The notes beneath the pieces were generated by a model. It was not told the DNA's origin, did no database searches, and saw only the letters and a list, made by a program, of their open reading frames with translations. Below are positions 25,831 through 38,830 of a stretch of 64,000 bases of DNA, piece after piece. Positions within the stretch are counted from its first letter, which is position 1. Each line of letters starts with the position of its first letter. The stretch covers positions 51,090,477 to 51,154,476 of the forward strand of contig JAIUCV010000003.1 of NCBI GenBank assembly GCA_026724425.1, written 5' to 3'. The position numbers and the translations under genes were made by a program. This DNA comes from Erythrophleum ivorense (lineage: Eukaryota > Streptophyta > Magnoliopsida > Fabales > Fabaceae).

Positions 25831-28800
25831 TATAACACCATAAACTCTAGCTTATTTCATGTCATTCTTAAGCATTCTATCATAGTTCATGTAGGCTTCC
25901 CAAAGAAAAAGCAAAGAGAATAGAAGTAATTTCACTTTGCATTATATCTAAAAATTTGCAATCGATGTCACTTGAATCGTGTATGCTCATGCTATGCATC
26001 ATCATATTTAATTACATCATTATAACTCATTTACATCCCAAAAACATGCCTACAACTCATGGAAACCGAAAGGAAGCATGAAATGAGCTTATTTAATTTC
26101 GGCCAGATTTGCTCCATTGTCTGACCAAACTTTGGAAAATAATAACTAAATCTAGAAAATTCAAAATCATGCAATCTTTATCATTATGGAAATCTTAGGA
26201 TGTCTACTTCACACTAAAAATACGTCCAGGTCATAAAATTAATCACACAGGACGTTTGATATCCAGAAAGTTACAAAGTCGCTGGCTGCCTGGGCTGTTG
26301 TTCAATTTATTGATACAAATTTCTAAAACTCATAACTAATTCTATAAAAATTGAAATCATACACATTCAGTTATTCTTGAAAGATACAAATGTTAAATTG
26401 ATACTAAAAATAATTACAGAATGAAATAGATACGTTTGGTTAGCTGGAACCTATGGAACAGTAACTGGACTCATGGGGCACTACTGATACTGACAATTAA
26501 ATTCACATATGCATAACTCACTGTTGAGACCTCCAAATGAGGTGATCTCGGTGGCCATAGAAAGCTTATGACCTATAGTTTATGTATAAAAAATTTCATA
26601 AGCATTGGACACCATTTGGTCATCGGGTGATGCAGAATTCAAAACTGCTAGTATGAACAGTACCCATACCAGAATCCATAAAAAATCCCAACTTTGAAAA
26701 TTCATCAAATATTCTCTAGGTCTCTGAAAATTATGATATTTAGCTTCCCAAAAAGATATTATTGAGGCCTAATTGCATGCCAAGGTTCAGGGCAAGACTA
26801 ACTCATTTGGTCAAAAAGTGACATAGGGTTCCATATTGGTCAAATTTGGCTCCATATAGGGTACCAAAATTACCAAATGGATTTCCCTTGGTCTTGGCTC
26901 CTTTTGGGCAAGTGTAAAAGCATATTTAAGACTTGTGTGAGCTGTCCAAATGGTCCCAAACTTCATGCATCTCATTTTGGCCATTCAATCCACATTTATA
27001 CACATATTCATCAAACTTTACATTCTCATACCATGACACTTCATACTCAAAACATGTGCTAATGACCATATATCATTTCCATACATCTAAACATCACATA
27101 ATAGTATGTTTACATCTATTTTAAGGTTCATAATACATATACAACATCATATACATCTTGGACCATTATCATGGTTCCAAAATAGACAAAATAAGCATAA
27201 GCTTGTCACTTGTCCCTCTTCATGGTGGTTGGCTCCCTTCACCATAATTGCTTGGTCCACCTAGCATGTTAGATTATTGGAGAGGAGGGGATGAGATTCA
27301 AAGAATCTCAATAGCTCATCTCCCATTCAGTCATACATAATGTGTGCAAAGCAAGCTTTACAAATGCATGCATGGAGAAAGTAAAAGCCATGGACATTTT
27401 AGAAGCAAACTTGGCATGTGAACAACTCATACAAATCATTCAAGAGCTCACCAAGTGTTTGGATTGGCCTCACACTTCTCCTTATGGATTTTGGACTTGC
27501 CTCACCCATTCTTGAGCATTTTGGATTGAACCATACTCTTGGGAGCCCACATTGCTTTAGGGAGACTTTTTGCTTTGTCTCAACCAAGCTCGAGGGTTCT
27601 TGACTGATCCTCACCCAAGGGAAGAGTTCTTGGCCTCTCCTCACTCAAGTAAACTCATACAAACATCATGAATTCACTTAAAATATAACATGGCATCATG
27701 AGTCATAGCACATAAAGGCATGCTAGCATACTTTTCATAGCTTGAAAATATATATACACACATTCTAAAACAAGCTAAACACACATCCTTGCATGAGAGA
27801 AGGTGGAGAGAGCTACCTTGTACAATTTCACACACTTTTTCCTTAGCTTTCAAGCCTCCTCTTTTGGCCACACACCTACAATTTGGTGGAGATGGTTTCT
27901 CTTGGCCTAGATACAATTTATGAGAGCCAATTAGGTTTATGAAATAATTTCTAGGGTCATGCAACTTGTTTAAACACTAGTTGGCTTTATAATCCCTATT
28001 ATGGTCCATATATGCACCCAATGAAGCAACACCCCTCAAATAACTTCTAGGCCTCATTCTTTCCTTTCAAATATGATTCTTGACTCCTTTTAAACCTCTT
28101 GGAGTCATCACATCATTAAAACAAAAAGCCTAACACCATGTTGCTTCTTTAGGTCATATTATGGAACCTAAGACACCAAATCAATTTCTATGAGTTTTAA
28201 ATTTTTTCCAAGGCCTCCTTTCATCTTTATTCATCAAATATAACTCAAGAATAGCCTTAGAAGAATTTAAAACTCCCCCCACCTACACAAACAAGCCTAG
28301 GCCGAGACATAGGCTTCCTTTGGACTTCTTGGAGTTCTCTTAATTTTCTTGAAGGAAGAAGCTTGTGGGGAGCATCTTAGGTGTCTCAAGAGCTCATTTA
28401 AACTCTTACTTAGACCTAGGAATCATCATACAAATTCAGAAATTGGAAGGTGCACTTAAAACCCTAGGTTTTGCATCTTGAATCCTAATGCCTATTTCAT
28501 GGTTTTCTTTGCATATTCTTATTCCTTTCCATCAAATACCTAAGAATCATGCTTGGTTGGGTTAAAAATCTGACTCCTTAGGTTAGAACACATGTGGGGT
28601 GAAATGGAGAAGAAGGGCCATGGAAGATATCAACCATAGGATGCATTTTTACCTTGTTTCCTTAGTTAGTTTGGCTTGAATCTTGATTTCTCCAAGCTTC
28701 TCTCCTCAAATCCGAACTTTCCCTTGAATATCTCCCTTGAATCAGATTTATAAACACCATTTTAATCCAAGGAAAGAAAGGAGAATGAAGAAGAGGTGGT

Positions 28801-29564
28801 GGAGATGAAGAAAAGCAAGGAAAATCACCATGAAAACATACCTTAAGCTTGGCTTTCTTCCTCTTTCTTCTTCCTCTCTTGGGTGCCTCTCCCTTAGGGT
28901 TTTGCTTCTGGTTTGGGGCTGAATTTGTTTGTGCATAATGAAGGGGGAAGAAGGGTGCATCATATATATAGGTGGGAATAAGTTACGCTTTTCAAAAATT
29001 TCCATTTTGCCCTTACGCTCCTATTTACTTCGTTTAGACTCATTTTAAGTTCTTTTTGAGAACCGTCTTTTCCATCATAAAATTTAGGTTCCCAATTAAA
29101 TAAAATGCCTTTGGAATCACTTAAATCAGAGCTAAAACCTTCCCGAACGAATCAGTTAAAGTTCGGGTCAACCGATATTAAAAAACGTCTATCGAAGGGG
29201 CTTTAGCTGTCCTGGGCCTTCCCATGGTTTTTAGGGCCTTTGAGAACCTTGGAGAACTCAAAATTTTTATTTAAAAAGCCCTCTTATGAGAATTCCAAAA
29301 TTTTTGTAAAATGACGAAAATGCCTTTATGTTTCGTCAGTCTTTTGTTACCTTTTGTTTCTTTATTCTAGGTCCATTTTTCTTTCTGTCTGAGCTTAAGA
29401 TTCTTATATTTAAGAGTCTAGAATGCCCCCTAAATTTTTTGGGACCTTAATTACATCATTTCGGGGGACTTCCTTTTGTATCCGGTGAATTTTGTTCATT
29501 TATGGAGAAACAGTACATTACGTTTCTCACGTTTTCTCTCGTTTTCAGAAAACTGGATGTTACA
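25831..29564 (-). mobile_element. Type A solo LTR, reverse, TSD TAACC
   Basis: On the minus strand the LTR runs from TGTAACATCCAG (29564) to GGTGTTATA (25831; the final CA has become TA). It is 3734 bp. Perfect TSDs TAACC lie at 25826-25830 and 29565-29569. It is nested in the Tat/Ogre-like LTR, about 190 bp from the composite at 21220-25633. The repeat block is at 27440-27655 and the hairpin GAGATTC-AAA-GAATCTC near 27292. A TATA-like motif sits about 590 bp from the LTR start. Confidence 0.92.
28961..28972 (-). promoter_or_regulatory. Candidate TATA box of a type A LTR
   Basis: The minus strand reads CCTATATATATG about 590 bp into the LTR, preceding a region without further TATA-like sequence. 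Position and sequence fit an LTR promoter. No expression evidence is available. Confidence 0.4.
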
Positions 29565-31736
29565 TAACCTGACTCCATGGGTTTAGGTGTCAGATTTATG
29601 TTCCTCTAGGATATTTGGTTAAGGGTTGATTTAATTTAAGAAAGCTGTATTTCTTAGTTTGGGTATCTAGTTCAAATGGGTTTGGTCCAAATGAGCTTCA
29701 ACATGAAATTTCATATTGGATGCCTTTCTTGATAGAAATAAATTGCCACATTATCCATTGAGTAAAATTATTATGCTATGAATTTTTTAATTCTTCCAAT
29801 GTTTTGTTACACTTTGATGTTGCTCTGAACTCTCATCTGAGAGACAAACTTTTATGGGATGCTTAATCAATTGTGGAGTATAACATATCATCATTGAAGC
29901 TAATATGCCTCTTTGTTTCTATTGTGTGTGAGGTCCCTGGAATTGGTGGAGTCAAGAGAAAGGGAACCTGTACAAAGGAGTTAGAGGACACTTCATTGGT
30001 TAAGGCAAGATGCTCCAGAGAAGTAACACATAGAAGCCGCTGGAAAACATGCGAGGGTCACATATCAATTTAACCAAGAGATGGAGACACAAAAGAAGAC
30101 AAATCGGTTTTGTGTCCTTCTTTATATATCTAAAATGTATTTGGATTTGATGCTTACTTGATTGTACACATGGCACACACAATCACCAATTATTATGTGT
30201 TTGTATGTTATTTTTTTTTCTTTAAATTTTTTTTATTTTTTTTACTTTTTAGAATAGTCGTGTGGGACCTTGTATCTCCTCAGGCACGTAGGTACAAACC
30301 TATAGGTCATATGGGGCAATAAAGCCTTCTTGGTACCTATTGGGTTTTGAATTTAAGCTTTAATATATTTTGGGTTTCAATGGCCCCCTACCAAATGGTT
30401 CTTGGAAGAAAATTTTAACCCAAAAAAAAAAGCAAAAAGCAAAAGAGGATTAAAGATCTTTTTATAAAAAAAAAATCAAGTTGGGTCTTAAAGATTTATC
30501 TTTTCCTTACTAAAGGTTCTTTTGCAAAAATTAAAGAATTGTATGTTAATAAATAAATAAATAAGAATGAAAAATAGTAAAAATCACTTAAAAAAGGGGG
30601 GAAGAAAGGAATAAGAAAGGAGAGAGAGTAAGAAGTGAAGTCAATTTAGCTTTGCAAATTAAACATACAAAATAGTTTTAAAGCTGTTTCGTTTGTAGAA
30701 GTCTAAAATGGTTTTTACTTTCTTTCTCTCTTGTAAAAAAAATGAACAAACAAAAAAAAGGAAAAAACTAAGAAAATAAAAAAGTAGAACATAAACAAAA
30801 ACGAATAAAAACAAAAGAAAAAAAACAACAACAAACAAAAACAAAAAAAAAGAGATGAAAACAAAAAATAAAATAAAACAAATCCCAAAAAAACACAACA
30901 AAAAATAAATTAAAACAATAAATTAAAAACAAAACAAAACAAAAAAGACATAGAAAGAGAAAAAAATGATGAAAAAAAAGAAAAAACTGAAAATGCAAGA
31001 AAAGTAAAATTAAATTTACCTTGAGCAAATCAAAACCCATCAATCAATTATAAATTCATTTTATTTGCTAAGGGGAAAAGTGATTTTTATTTTCTTTGTC
31101 TTTTCACTAAAGAAAAAAAAAGGAAAACAACAACACAAAGACCAAAACAAAACAAAACCAAAACAAAATAACAAAAATAACAAAAAATAAAAAAAGAAAA
31201 ACAAATATTCGAACTACGTGAATTTTAATCCCTCTTATAGGGTACGTAGGCCCTAGATTCTCATCCTAGGTCAAATCCGTCTTGTAGATAAACATTTTCT
31301 TTCAATTTTTATTTTCTTAGTTTCTTTTCTTTTATTTTGCTTTTAATTTTATTTCCTTCTTTTTACTCTTAATTTTGTTTCTTTTCTTTATTTCTTATTT
31401 TGCATGTGATTTGTTAGGGATAAGTTTTTTTCTTCTGTTTTGTATGTGATTTATTAAGAAGAATTAAAATAAAATAGAGGCCATATTAATTCTGCACAAC
31501 TGACTTAGGGTAATCGTTCTTCATAACGAGTGTCGTGGGGTGCCTAACACCTTCCTCACTCACAATCGACTCCTGAATTCATTTTCTGGTTCGTAGATCA
31601 TTTCTTTGTTTTTTAAATAAAAAGGCTTGTCTTAAGTTTTTCCTTTCCAAAAATTAAAATTTTGGTGACAACTCCTACTTTAAATTTCGATTTTGGTTTG
31701 GCGTCACGCGGTTGCATTTTTAGGTGTAACACCATG

Positions 31737-32704
31737 TTATATTGATTGGTCCTCACATACAGCTCTAGGCATGTATAAAATTAAAGTATACAATTTTTTT
31801 TTAGTTTTATTAAAATTAGAAAGCTTTTTCCTTAAATATATACAAACTTCCTCTAAAATAAAAAGTTATTATATTTCATTTAAGATGTTTTGACCAAAAT
31901 ACCCTCCATTTGTTTTTTTTTAGTTAAAAAATGTATTTATGTTTAATAGAGGGTATTTTAGTCAAAAATTTTTAAATTGATCTAAGGTATAGGATAAGCC
32001 TTTTTTTTCAAAAAAGGTATATATATTTTAGAATAGAATAAAAATTTATGCAATTTTATTAAAACTCGATTGCATAATTTACTCTTCACATTGAAAGTGA
32101 CAATGTCTATAATCATCTCTTCATTTTTTAGACTAATAAATCCCATCTTGAAGTTCTTGTTGCAACCAAAATTGACAACTAATATATATTCAATTAAATC
32201 AGCATAAGTAATATTAATTATAACAACAACAATAATAATGATAATATGAATATATTTCGTTTCCTTCCTTACTTACATTTCTCATCATTTTCCTTACTCT
32301 TTTTCAAACATTGAATTTAAGGCTCAAAGAAAGTATGAAAAGGTTAAAATTATATTTTGGTCATTTATAGACAAATCAATTCTCAAATTGGTTTGTTAAT
32401 TGATAGATTTTCATAATAGTATCTTATAGTTAAAAGCCATCCAAATTGGTCCCTTTATTGGTGGGCAAGTTTGGTTGAAATTTAATGATTTCATATTATT
32501 GAAAATGTGCCATTTCACTAGATTTGTTAGCAAAATCAGCAGCTCATTAATGGAGAAACTAGTTTGGGTGAATTTTTAATCATGAAGGACCAAAATGAAA
32601 ATAAAAACCACTAGAGACAAAAACTTGGTCTATCTATGGAAGATGACAATAAAATTTAACTCCTTATATCTCAGCTTTACTATCCCATGCATTTAATTTT
32701 CTAT
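31737..32704. other. AT-rich spacer with a possible MULE-like MITE
   Basis: No gene is visible. At 32342-32663 there is a 322-bp segment with imperfect inverted ends: GGTTAAAATTATATTTTGGTC on the left, and a right end whose complement reads GGAGTTAAATTTTATTGTC. An internal GGACCAAAATGAAAAT also occurs. Such ends occur in plant Mutator-like MITEs, but I could not find a clear 9-bp TSD. The rest is featureless. Confidence 0.35.
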
Positions 32705-34098
32705 CAGCCATAGATGAGTTATTTAATAAGATTATAAGATCTAAGAGAATGTCAAATTAGTAAAGAAGAAGTACTTCAATTCCTATTTATAAGAACAAGG
32801 GGAACATACAAAACTGTGCAAATTATAGAGGAATTAAACTTATAAGCTACACTATGAAATTATGGGAGAGGATTATTGAGCAAAGATTAAGGCAAGAGAC
32901 TCAAGTTACTGAGAATTAATTTGGTTTGATGCTTAATAGGCCAACCACAGAAGTGATATACTTATTGTAAAAATTGATAGAGAAATATCTAAAGAATTAA
33001 AAAGACTTACATATGGTATTTTATTGATTTAGAGAAGGCATATGATAGGGTGCCAAAAGATGTTTTGTGGAAGGTTTTAGAGAAAAAAGAAGTTCGTATT
33101 ACTTATATTTAAACAATTTATGATATGTATGATAAGATTACAACTAGTGTGAGAACACAAGATAGGCTCACTGGAGATTTTTCAATAACTATTGACTTAC
33201 ATCAGGGGTCAACTTTAAGCCATTGACTTTTTACTTTAATCTTGGATATGCTTATTAAATATATATAAGAGATGGCGCCACAGTGCATGCTCTTTACAGA
33301 TAATATAGTCCTAGTTAGAGAGTTGAATGAGGAAATAAATGAGAAGTTAAAGATGTGGAGACTAGCTTTGAAAGCACATGGATTTTATTCAAGTAGAAGT
33401 AAAACAAAGTATATGAAATATAAGTTTAGCAAAAAATGTACTAATTCTAGAGTAGAAGTGAAAATCATGGAACAAACTATATTACAAATGACTCAATTGA
33501 AGTATCTTAAGTCCATCATACAATATGATGGGAAAATAGAGAAAGATGTAAACTATAGAATTTAAGCGGGATTGATGAAATGGATGAGTGTTTTGAGCGT
33601 TATTATAAATAGAAGAGTACCACTCAAGCTTAAGTGTAAATTTTACCACACAGTTATAAGACCAACAATGTTGTATAAGACTAAGTGTTGGGCAATAAAA
33701 AAGCTAACAGGAGAATAAATTCAATGTTCTAGAGATGAAAATGTTGTATTAAATCAGTGGACATACCAAACAAAATAGAATTAGAAATAAATATATTAGA
33801 GAGAAAGTTAGGGTTGCACTTATTGTGAAAAAGATTATAGAGCCACGTCTTACATGATTTGGATATGTGTGGAAAAGACATATAGAAGTCTCTAAAGAAG
33901 GGTAGATCAGATGGAGTAGTCCAATAATTAGAGGTAGAGAAAAACCATAAAAAATTATAGGTAAAAGTATTAAGAGAGATTTAGATTTAAATAGTTTGCA
34001 TAAAGACATGATTTATAATAAAACCTTATGACATCGTTTGATTTATCTAGCTAACTCCGCTTAATGAGAAAATGCCTATTGTTGTTATTGTTATTGTA
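32705..34098 (+). pseudogene. RTE-clade LINE reverse-transcriptase pseudogene, 5'-truncated
   Basis: Translation in shifting frames gives a non-LTR reverse transcriptase: IPIYKNKG...NYRGIKLISYTMKLWER (about 32795-32875), a degenerate FGxM..R.TTE block (about 32920), EKAYDRVPKDVLWK-like sequence (33030-33075), HQGS (about 33205) and the active-site region CMLFTDNIVL (33287-33316), where the usual FADD has become FTDN. A 97-codon open stretch (33272-33565) covers the thumb. Stops and frameshifts break every other part. The 3' end carries a TTG/TTA-rich tail (about 34078-34098), as in plant RTE elements. The endonuclease domain is missing, typical of 5' truncation during target-primed reverse transcription. 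It is inactive. Confidence 0.88.
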
Positions 34099-35110
34099 TC
34101 CACCCTAGATGAGATTGATCTGATCTTGATGGCTTCCAAAAACAATACAAAGTAAAGTTAATTGTGAAAAAATAAGAATTAAGAAGAAAGAAAAGATAGC
34201 ATTTTGAATTTGAGAGTTTCTAGAAAAAGCTAACACACAAGTGGTGATAGATAACTCCCTTGATTTTAAATGGGCCTAGAGGGATACCTTCGTCATATAG
34301 CCAAGCTTTTGTTTAAATTTTGAGTAGTAGGCACAAATCCTAGGAAAAAAATTGACTAACGGATTTAAATTTTGAAAAAAATTATAATTTTTGTCTTAAC
34401 ATTTAGTCGCTAATTGTTGCACCAATTTCAATTCTTACGAGTACTCTTGTGAGGAACCTTCTTTAGAAATTTCAACAATATTCTATCCAAGAAGAAATTC
34501 TAACAATAAGTTGAACTAAAAAATTAATATTAGTTCTGACATGAAGACAAATAATAATTCATTAACATAAACAAAAAGGGGGGGATAACAAAGAGAAAGA
34601 CAAGATGCCGAGTAAGAAATAAACAAGGAACGCTGACTAAGAGATAAACAAGTTAAGTAATAAAATAATCAAAGAGTATAGTGGCAATGGTTATCGTGAA
34701 TATAAGAAAACAAGCATAACGCAACATGGCACACCAAACATGGCGATGACTCATCAAGCTTGATAATATACGTGTGTCTCTAATTAAGTGTTCCTTGTTT
34801 AAATTTTGTGTACGTTGATATAAAGCCAAGGAAAAATTTACTGAAGAATTTAAATTAAAAAAATTATAATTTTTGTCTACACTCTGTCAACATTAATTGA
34901 CTGCAAATTATTGCACCAATTTCAATTCTTAAAAAAGCGTACATGAATATTTAACCAACAGAGTGGTTTTATTACTCTAATTTATTAAGTATGATTAGCT
35001 ATAAGGTACAACCCTCACCTCCAAGATATGATGTGCTGGCATAAATGTTCTTTTCACTAAATATGTCACGATCTCCAATGTATATCTATAAGATGTATTC
35101 TAAAGAATTG
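34099..35110. other. AT-rich DNA with a dispersed direct repeat
   Basis: No gene is seen. About 130 bp occurs twice in the same orientation, at 34311-34440 and 34796-34932. Both copies start GTTTAAATTTTG, both contain ATTATAATTTTTGTCT, and both end near GCACCAATTTCAATTCTTA. The copies are clearly diverged. They could be the terminal repeats of a small element about 620 bp long or a local duplication. I could not find TG...CA ends or a primer-binding site. Confidence 0.5.
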
Positions 35111-35925
35111 ATACACTACTAAAAACTATGATTTTCGGTGCTGTTACCTAATTATAGTTCTAAAAGCTGCAGCTAAGACTTGGTTTAGAGGCGATTAGCA
35201 TAACAACCCTTAAGTGAAATAGATCTAATTGTAGTTTCAATAAAATCATGGTTAAATTCATGGACTAACTGCAGTTTAAACAAAACCGTGATCAAATTCA
35301 TGGACTAACTACGATTTTCTACGATTGCAGTTGTTCTACTAAAGGACTAATTGCAGTTATATCGAACCACAGTTAGTCCTTTGTGAACTAACTGTGGTTC
35401 ACTGAAACCACTATTAGTCCCTTTTAAAATTTAACCCCTCTATGAAATCGGTTCGCACTAGCATATTTGAATCTCCAAAAAGCAAAGTTGACCCTAGCTT
35501 TAGCCATCTCATTGCATTCATCTAACTAGTAGCGCCATTGAGAGTAGCTGTTTATCGTGAAATTGTCATTTGTCGCTAGTGAGACTGTGTTCGTGACCGT
35601 CCAGGAAGCATCAATCCAATGCTTTTCCTACATCTGTCTGATGTTCCTCTATCATGATAGTTTCGTTCGCTAGGTTAGTTTGATTTTTCTTTTTTTTTTT
35701 TCAGTTTTCAAATCATCTTGATTTTGTAGTTGGGTAATTCTTTGTTCTTGTGGTTACCTTGCTATTTAGATATTAAATCATCTTGATTTTGTGTTGGAAG
35801 CTTTGTTTTGGAAACCTTTATTTTGGAAACTACCCTATAATTTCCTTCAAAGACATTGCCAAGGACCAATTTTGGTAGCATTAGAGCATCTCCATTGTTT
35901 TTAGGTCACGATGATTGAATGTGAC

Positions 35926-38830
35926 TGTAACACTTTCATTTCTAGCTCATACCCATCATGCCTTACATGCTCATACACATATGGAAAGCATAAAAGTGGG
36001 ATCTCCCTTCCTTAGATGCTACCCTTTCTTAGAATTATGGTATGGTAAAAATGGGTTTTTGTATCACATGGACCGAGTGAGCTCATTCTATTCATTCTCA
36101 TGTTTATTTGCACTATTAAAACTTATTTCAATCCCAAAAATATGCTTGAAACTCATGGAAAGCAAAAAGGGATGTGAGACATGCAAATTCGTTTTCGGCA
36201 GATTTGGCCTCATTTTTGGGCAAAGTTTGGAAATTCATAACTAAATACAGAAAAATCAAAAACATACTTTCTTGGTTACTCTGGAAAGCTTAGACTGTCT
36301 ATTTTATAGTAAAAATATATGCAAGTCATAACATCTCACATATAATGTGTTTGACATGTACAATCATCTACTGGTCGGAGGGGCTCTGCTACTGTCACAG
36401 TTTACTGATATGGACTTCAAAAATGTCTAACTAATTCCACAAAAATACAATGCATACAAATGATATCACTATGAAAATATGTGGATGTTAAATAGAGATT
36501 AAAAATATCTCCAGATCAGTTCCTCAAGCCAAACTCTCGGAAACCAATGAAACAGTACCTCGGGTCTGGTAAGGTGACTGATTCTGGGCTGGAACTTCGA
36601 AATTGCATATCTTCCTCTCTAGACCTCCAAATGAGGTGATTCTAGTTCCTATAAGTCACTGTGACTATCTAGTTTCTGTCTATAAAAGTTCGTAGCTATT
36701 GGACTACGTTTGCCCCTCGGATGATACAAATTCCAAACTGACCAAATGAACAGTGTTTCTGAAGGTCCGAATTTCTGATGCCAAGTTTGAAAAATCATAG
36801 AAAACTCTATAGACTTCCAAATGAATTAATCTTTATCTTTCCAAAAATCTCTAAACAAGATCTAGTCACATGTCAAATTTCAAGGCAAAAGGATGTCATT
36901 TGGTCGGACTTTGACATCATGTGCAAAAGGGCCACTTTCTTGTTTTAAATGAGGCTTCATAGGTTCAAATTTGCCTCTTCTACCTCTAAAGCCCTATGAG
37001 CACGTGGAAATGCATCCACATAGGCTATTAAACATGACTCAAGTGTCTAACAACCCAGATTGGAGGAACTCACTATCCCACACCCACTTATACACTCATA
37101 TGGCCAATGCTAAAATCATGCTTTTCATAACAAAACTTGCTTCTTCATTCAAAATGGGTCTCATTCTCATATATACATGATAAATACATTGATTTACAAG
37201 TATTTATACTTGCTACATCATATACATCATTACATCATTAGAGTACATCATCTAGCTTAAATACATGATAGTAACAAAAACTCTTTACACTTTCTTCACC
37301 AATCTCCCTAGCTTCAAGCTTAGTGGCTCCCATCTCTTGCCTCACTTGGTCCACCTAGCATGGTTGGATGGTGGAGAGGGGGGTGAGATTCAAAGAATCT
37401 TAATAGCTCATCTCTCATTCAATCATACATACAAAGCATGCAAACAAGTCTCACAATGTATGCATGGCATGTTAGCATATAAAATCATAAGAAAAGCATT
37501 TGCAACATTTGAATTGGCCATGCATAAAAGAAAAAGCATTCTCAACATGTGAGTAGGCCATACATAACATATAAAAGCTTGCCAAGTACATGGATTAGCC
37601 TCACCCACTCACTTGTGGATTTTGGACTTGCCTCACCCATTCTCTAAGAGGTTCTTAGACTCAACCCTTACTCTTTGGGAGTCAACCTCATTTTTGGGAG
37701 ACTCTTTACTTTGTCTCAACCAACTTGAGGGATTTTGGCTCATCCTCACCATGGCTAGAGGGTTATTGGCTTTTTCATACTCAAGCAACCCAAAACAATC
37801 ACATAAAACATCATTTAACTTCATAAGGTATCATCATGCTAACATACTTCTCATGGCTCAAAACATACATACACACAAGTAAGACAATGTAAGCACACAA
37901 TTATGCATGAGAGAAGGTGGAGAGAGTTACCTTATTGGCTAATCACAACTTTCCCTTTCAATTGTCTCCTCCCTTGTTAGTTTCACAACCACTTCTAGAT
38001 GGGAGTGCTCTTCTTGAGCCTAATCATACAAGAAACATGAAATTATTCTCTTAACACTTTATTCATGAAGTTAGGGATTTCTTTCTAGCACCCTACTAAG
38101 CATATAAAGCTAGGGGTTCTTTCTCTCACTAGAATCCCACTAACTCTCCCTCCTCTTTCAACTCTCACACTCTTAAGAAGAGAAAGCAAGGAAGAGAGGG
38201 CTACATGACTTCTAACCTCCCTTAAGAGTGGTTTTCCACTCTCCCTCTTCTGACCCAAGCTCAAAACCTAACTACTTCCATAATCAAAACCATAGGAAGA
38301 GTTGGCAAGGAGAGAAGAACAATATTCTAAAGAGAGAAACCATGTAAATCTTACCTTTCTCTTGCTCTTCCTTCCTTCTCTAGGCTTCTCTCTCTCTCCT
38401 CTGCCCTTTTCTCTCTCTTAGAGTGAGCTTAAGTCAGTTACAGAGTGAAAGAAGGAGTTGGGACGCTTTAAAAAGTCAAATTCTCTATTTTCACGCTTTT
38501 CCGGACTAACCTTCGCTATAGCGAGCCATAACCCTCACTACAGTGAGCTTGAATCAGTCCCAGACCCCTGCCTTCACTACAGCGTGCGCTACGGCGAGCA
38601 ACTCCCTGATTTTTGTATGGGGTGCCCGAACTCGCTATAGCTAGAAGGCACTTTCGTTATAGCTAGACCATTTCTCGCTATAGCGAACAGGTACATTCGC
38701 TATAGGCGGGCTGTAGCTAGTAGACTTAGAAAATTTTCAGCTTCCAAAAATTTTCAGCTTTTCTTTTCTCTTCTCTTTTTTTTTTCTTTTTCTTTTCTTT
38801 TCTTCTTCTTTCTTTTTCCCGGTTGTTACA
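35926..38830 (-). mobile_element. Type B solo LTR, reverse, TSD GTGAC
   Basis: The minus strand begins TGTAACAACCGGG (38830) and ends AAGTGTTACA (35926), 2905 bp. Perfect TSDs GTGAC lie at 35921-35925 and 38831-38835. It is nested in the CACTA element. It has the pyrimidine-rich tract beside the start (38755-38820), the GCTATAGC array (38513-38710), the repeat block (37590-37790) and the hairpin (near 37384). It shares its last ~2 kb with type A LTRs but has a shorter, different first part. Confidence 0.92.
38513..38710. repeat. GCTATAGC palindrome array of a B LTR (copy 2)
   Basis: It has the same array as at 2005-2225 and 47262-47470, in the same place relative to the LTR start. It includes the 12-bp palindrome TCGCTATAGCGA at 38513-38524. 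The three copies keep the spacing and order of units while single units have decayed, many by C-to-T or G-to-A change. Confidence 0.8.

Larger units (their letters stand above)
19111..31731 (+). mobile_element. Tat/Ogre-like solo LTR, TSD CCATG, carrying two nested elements
   Basis: The LTR begins TGTGAACACCGTATTTTGTC at 19111 and ends GGTGTAACA at 31731. Perfect TSDs CCATG lie at 19106-19110 and 31732-31736. Subtracting the nested units (21220-25638 and 25831-29569) leaves about 4.46 kb. The last 1.5 kb carries the typical Tat/Ogre blocks: GGGTACGTAGGCC (about 31240), GGGTGCCTAACACCTTCCTC followed by CGACTCCTGAA (about 31540), and GGCGTCACGCG near the end. The minus strand of 30420-31200 is lysine/asparagine-type A-rich low-complexity sequence, not a gene. 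The same blocks appear reversed at 42965-45000. The clean TSDs right at both ends argue for a solo LTR. Confidence 0.85.

Noticed and set aside
30659..31043. Hydrophobic Phe/Leu-rich open frames resembling a membrane protein
   Set aside because: They are the antisense of an A-rich low-complexity stretch inside the Tat/Ogre-like LTR.
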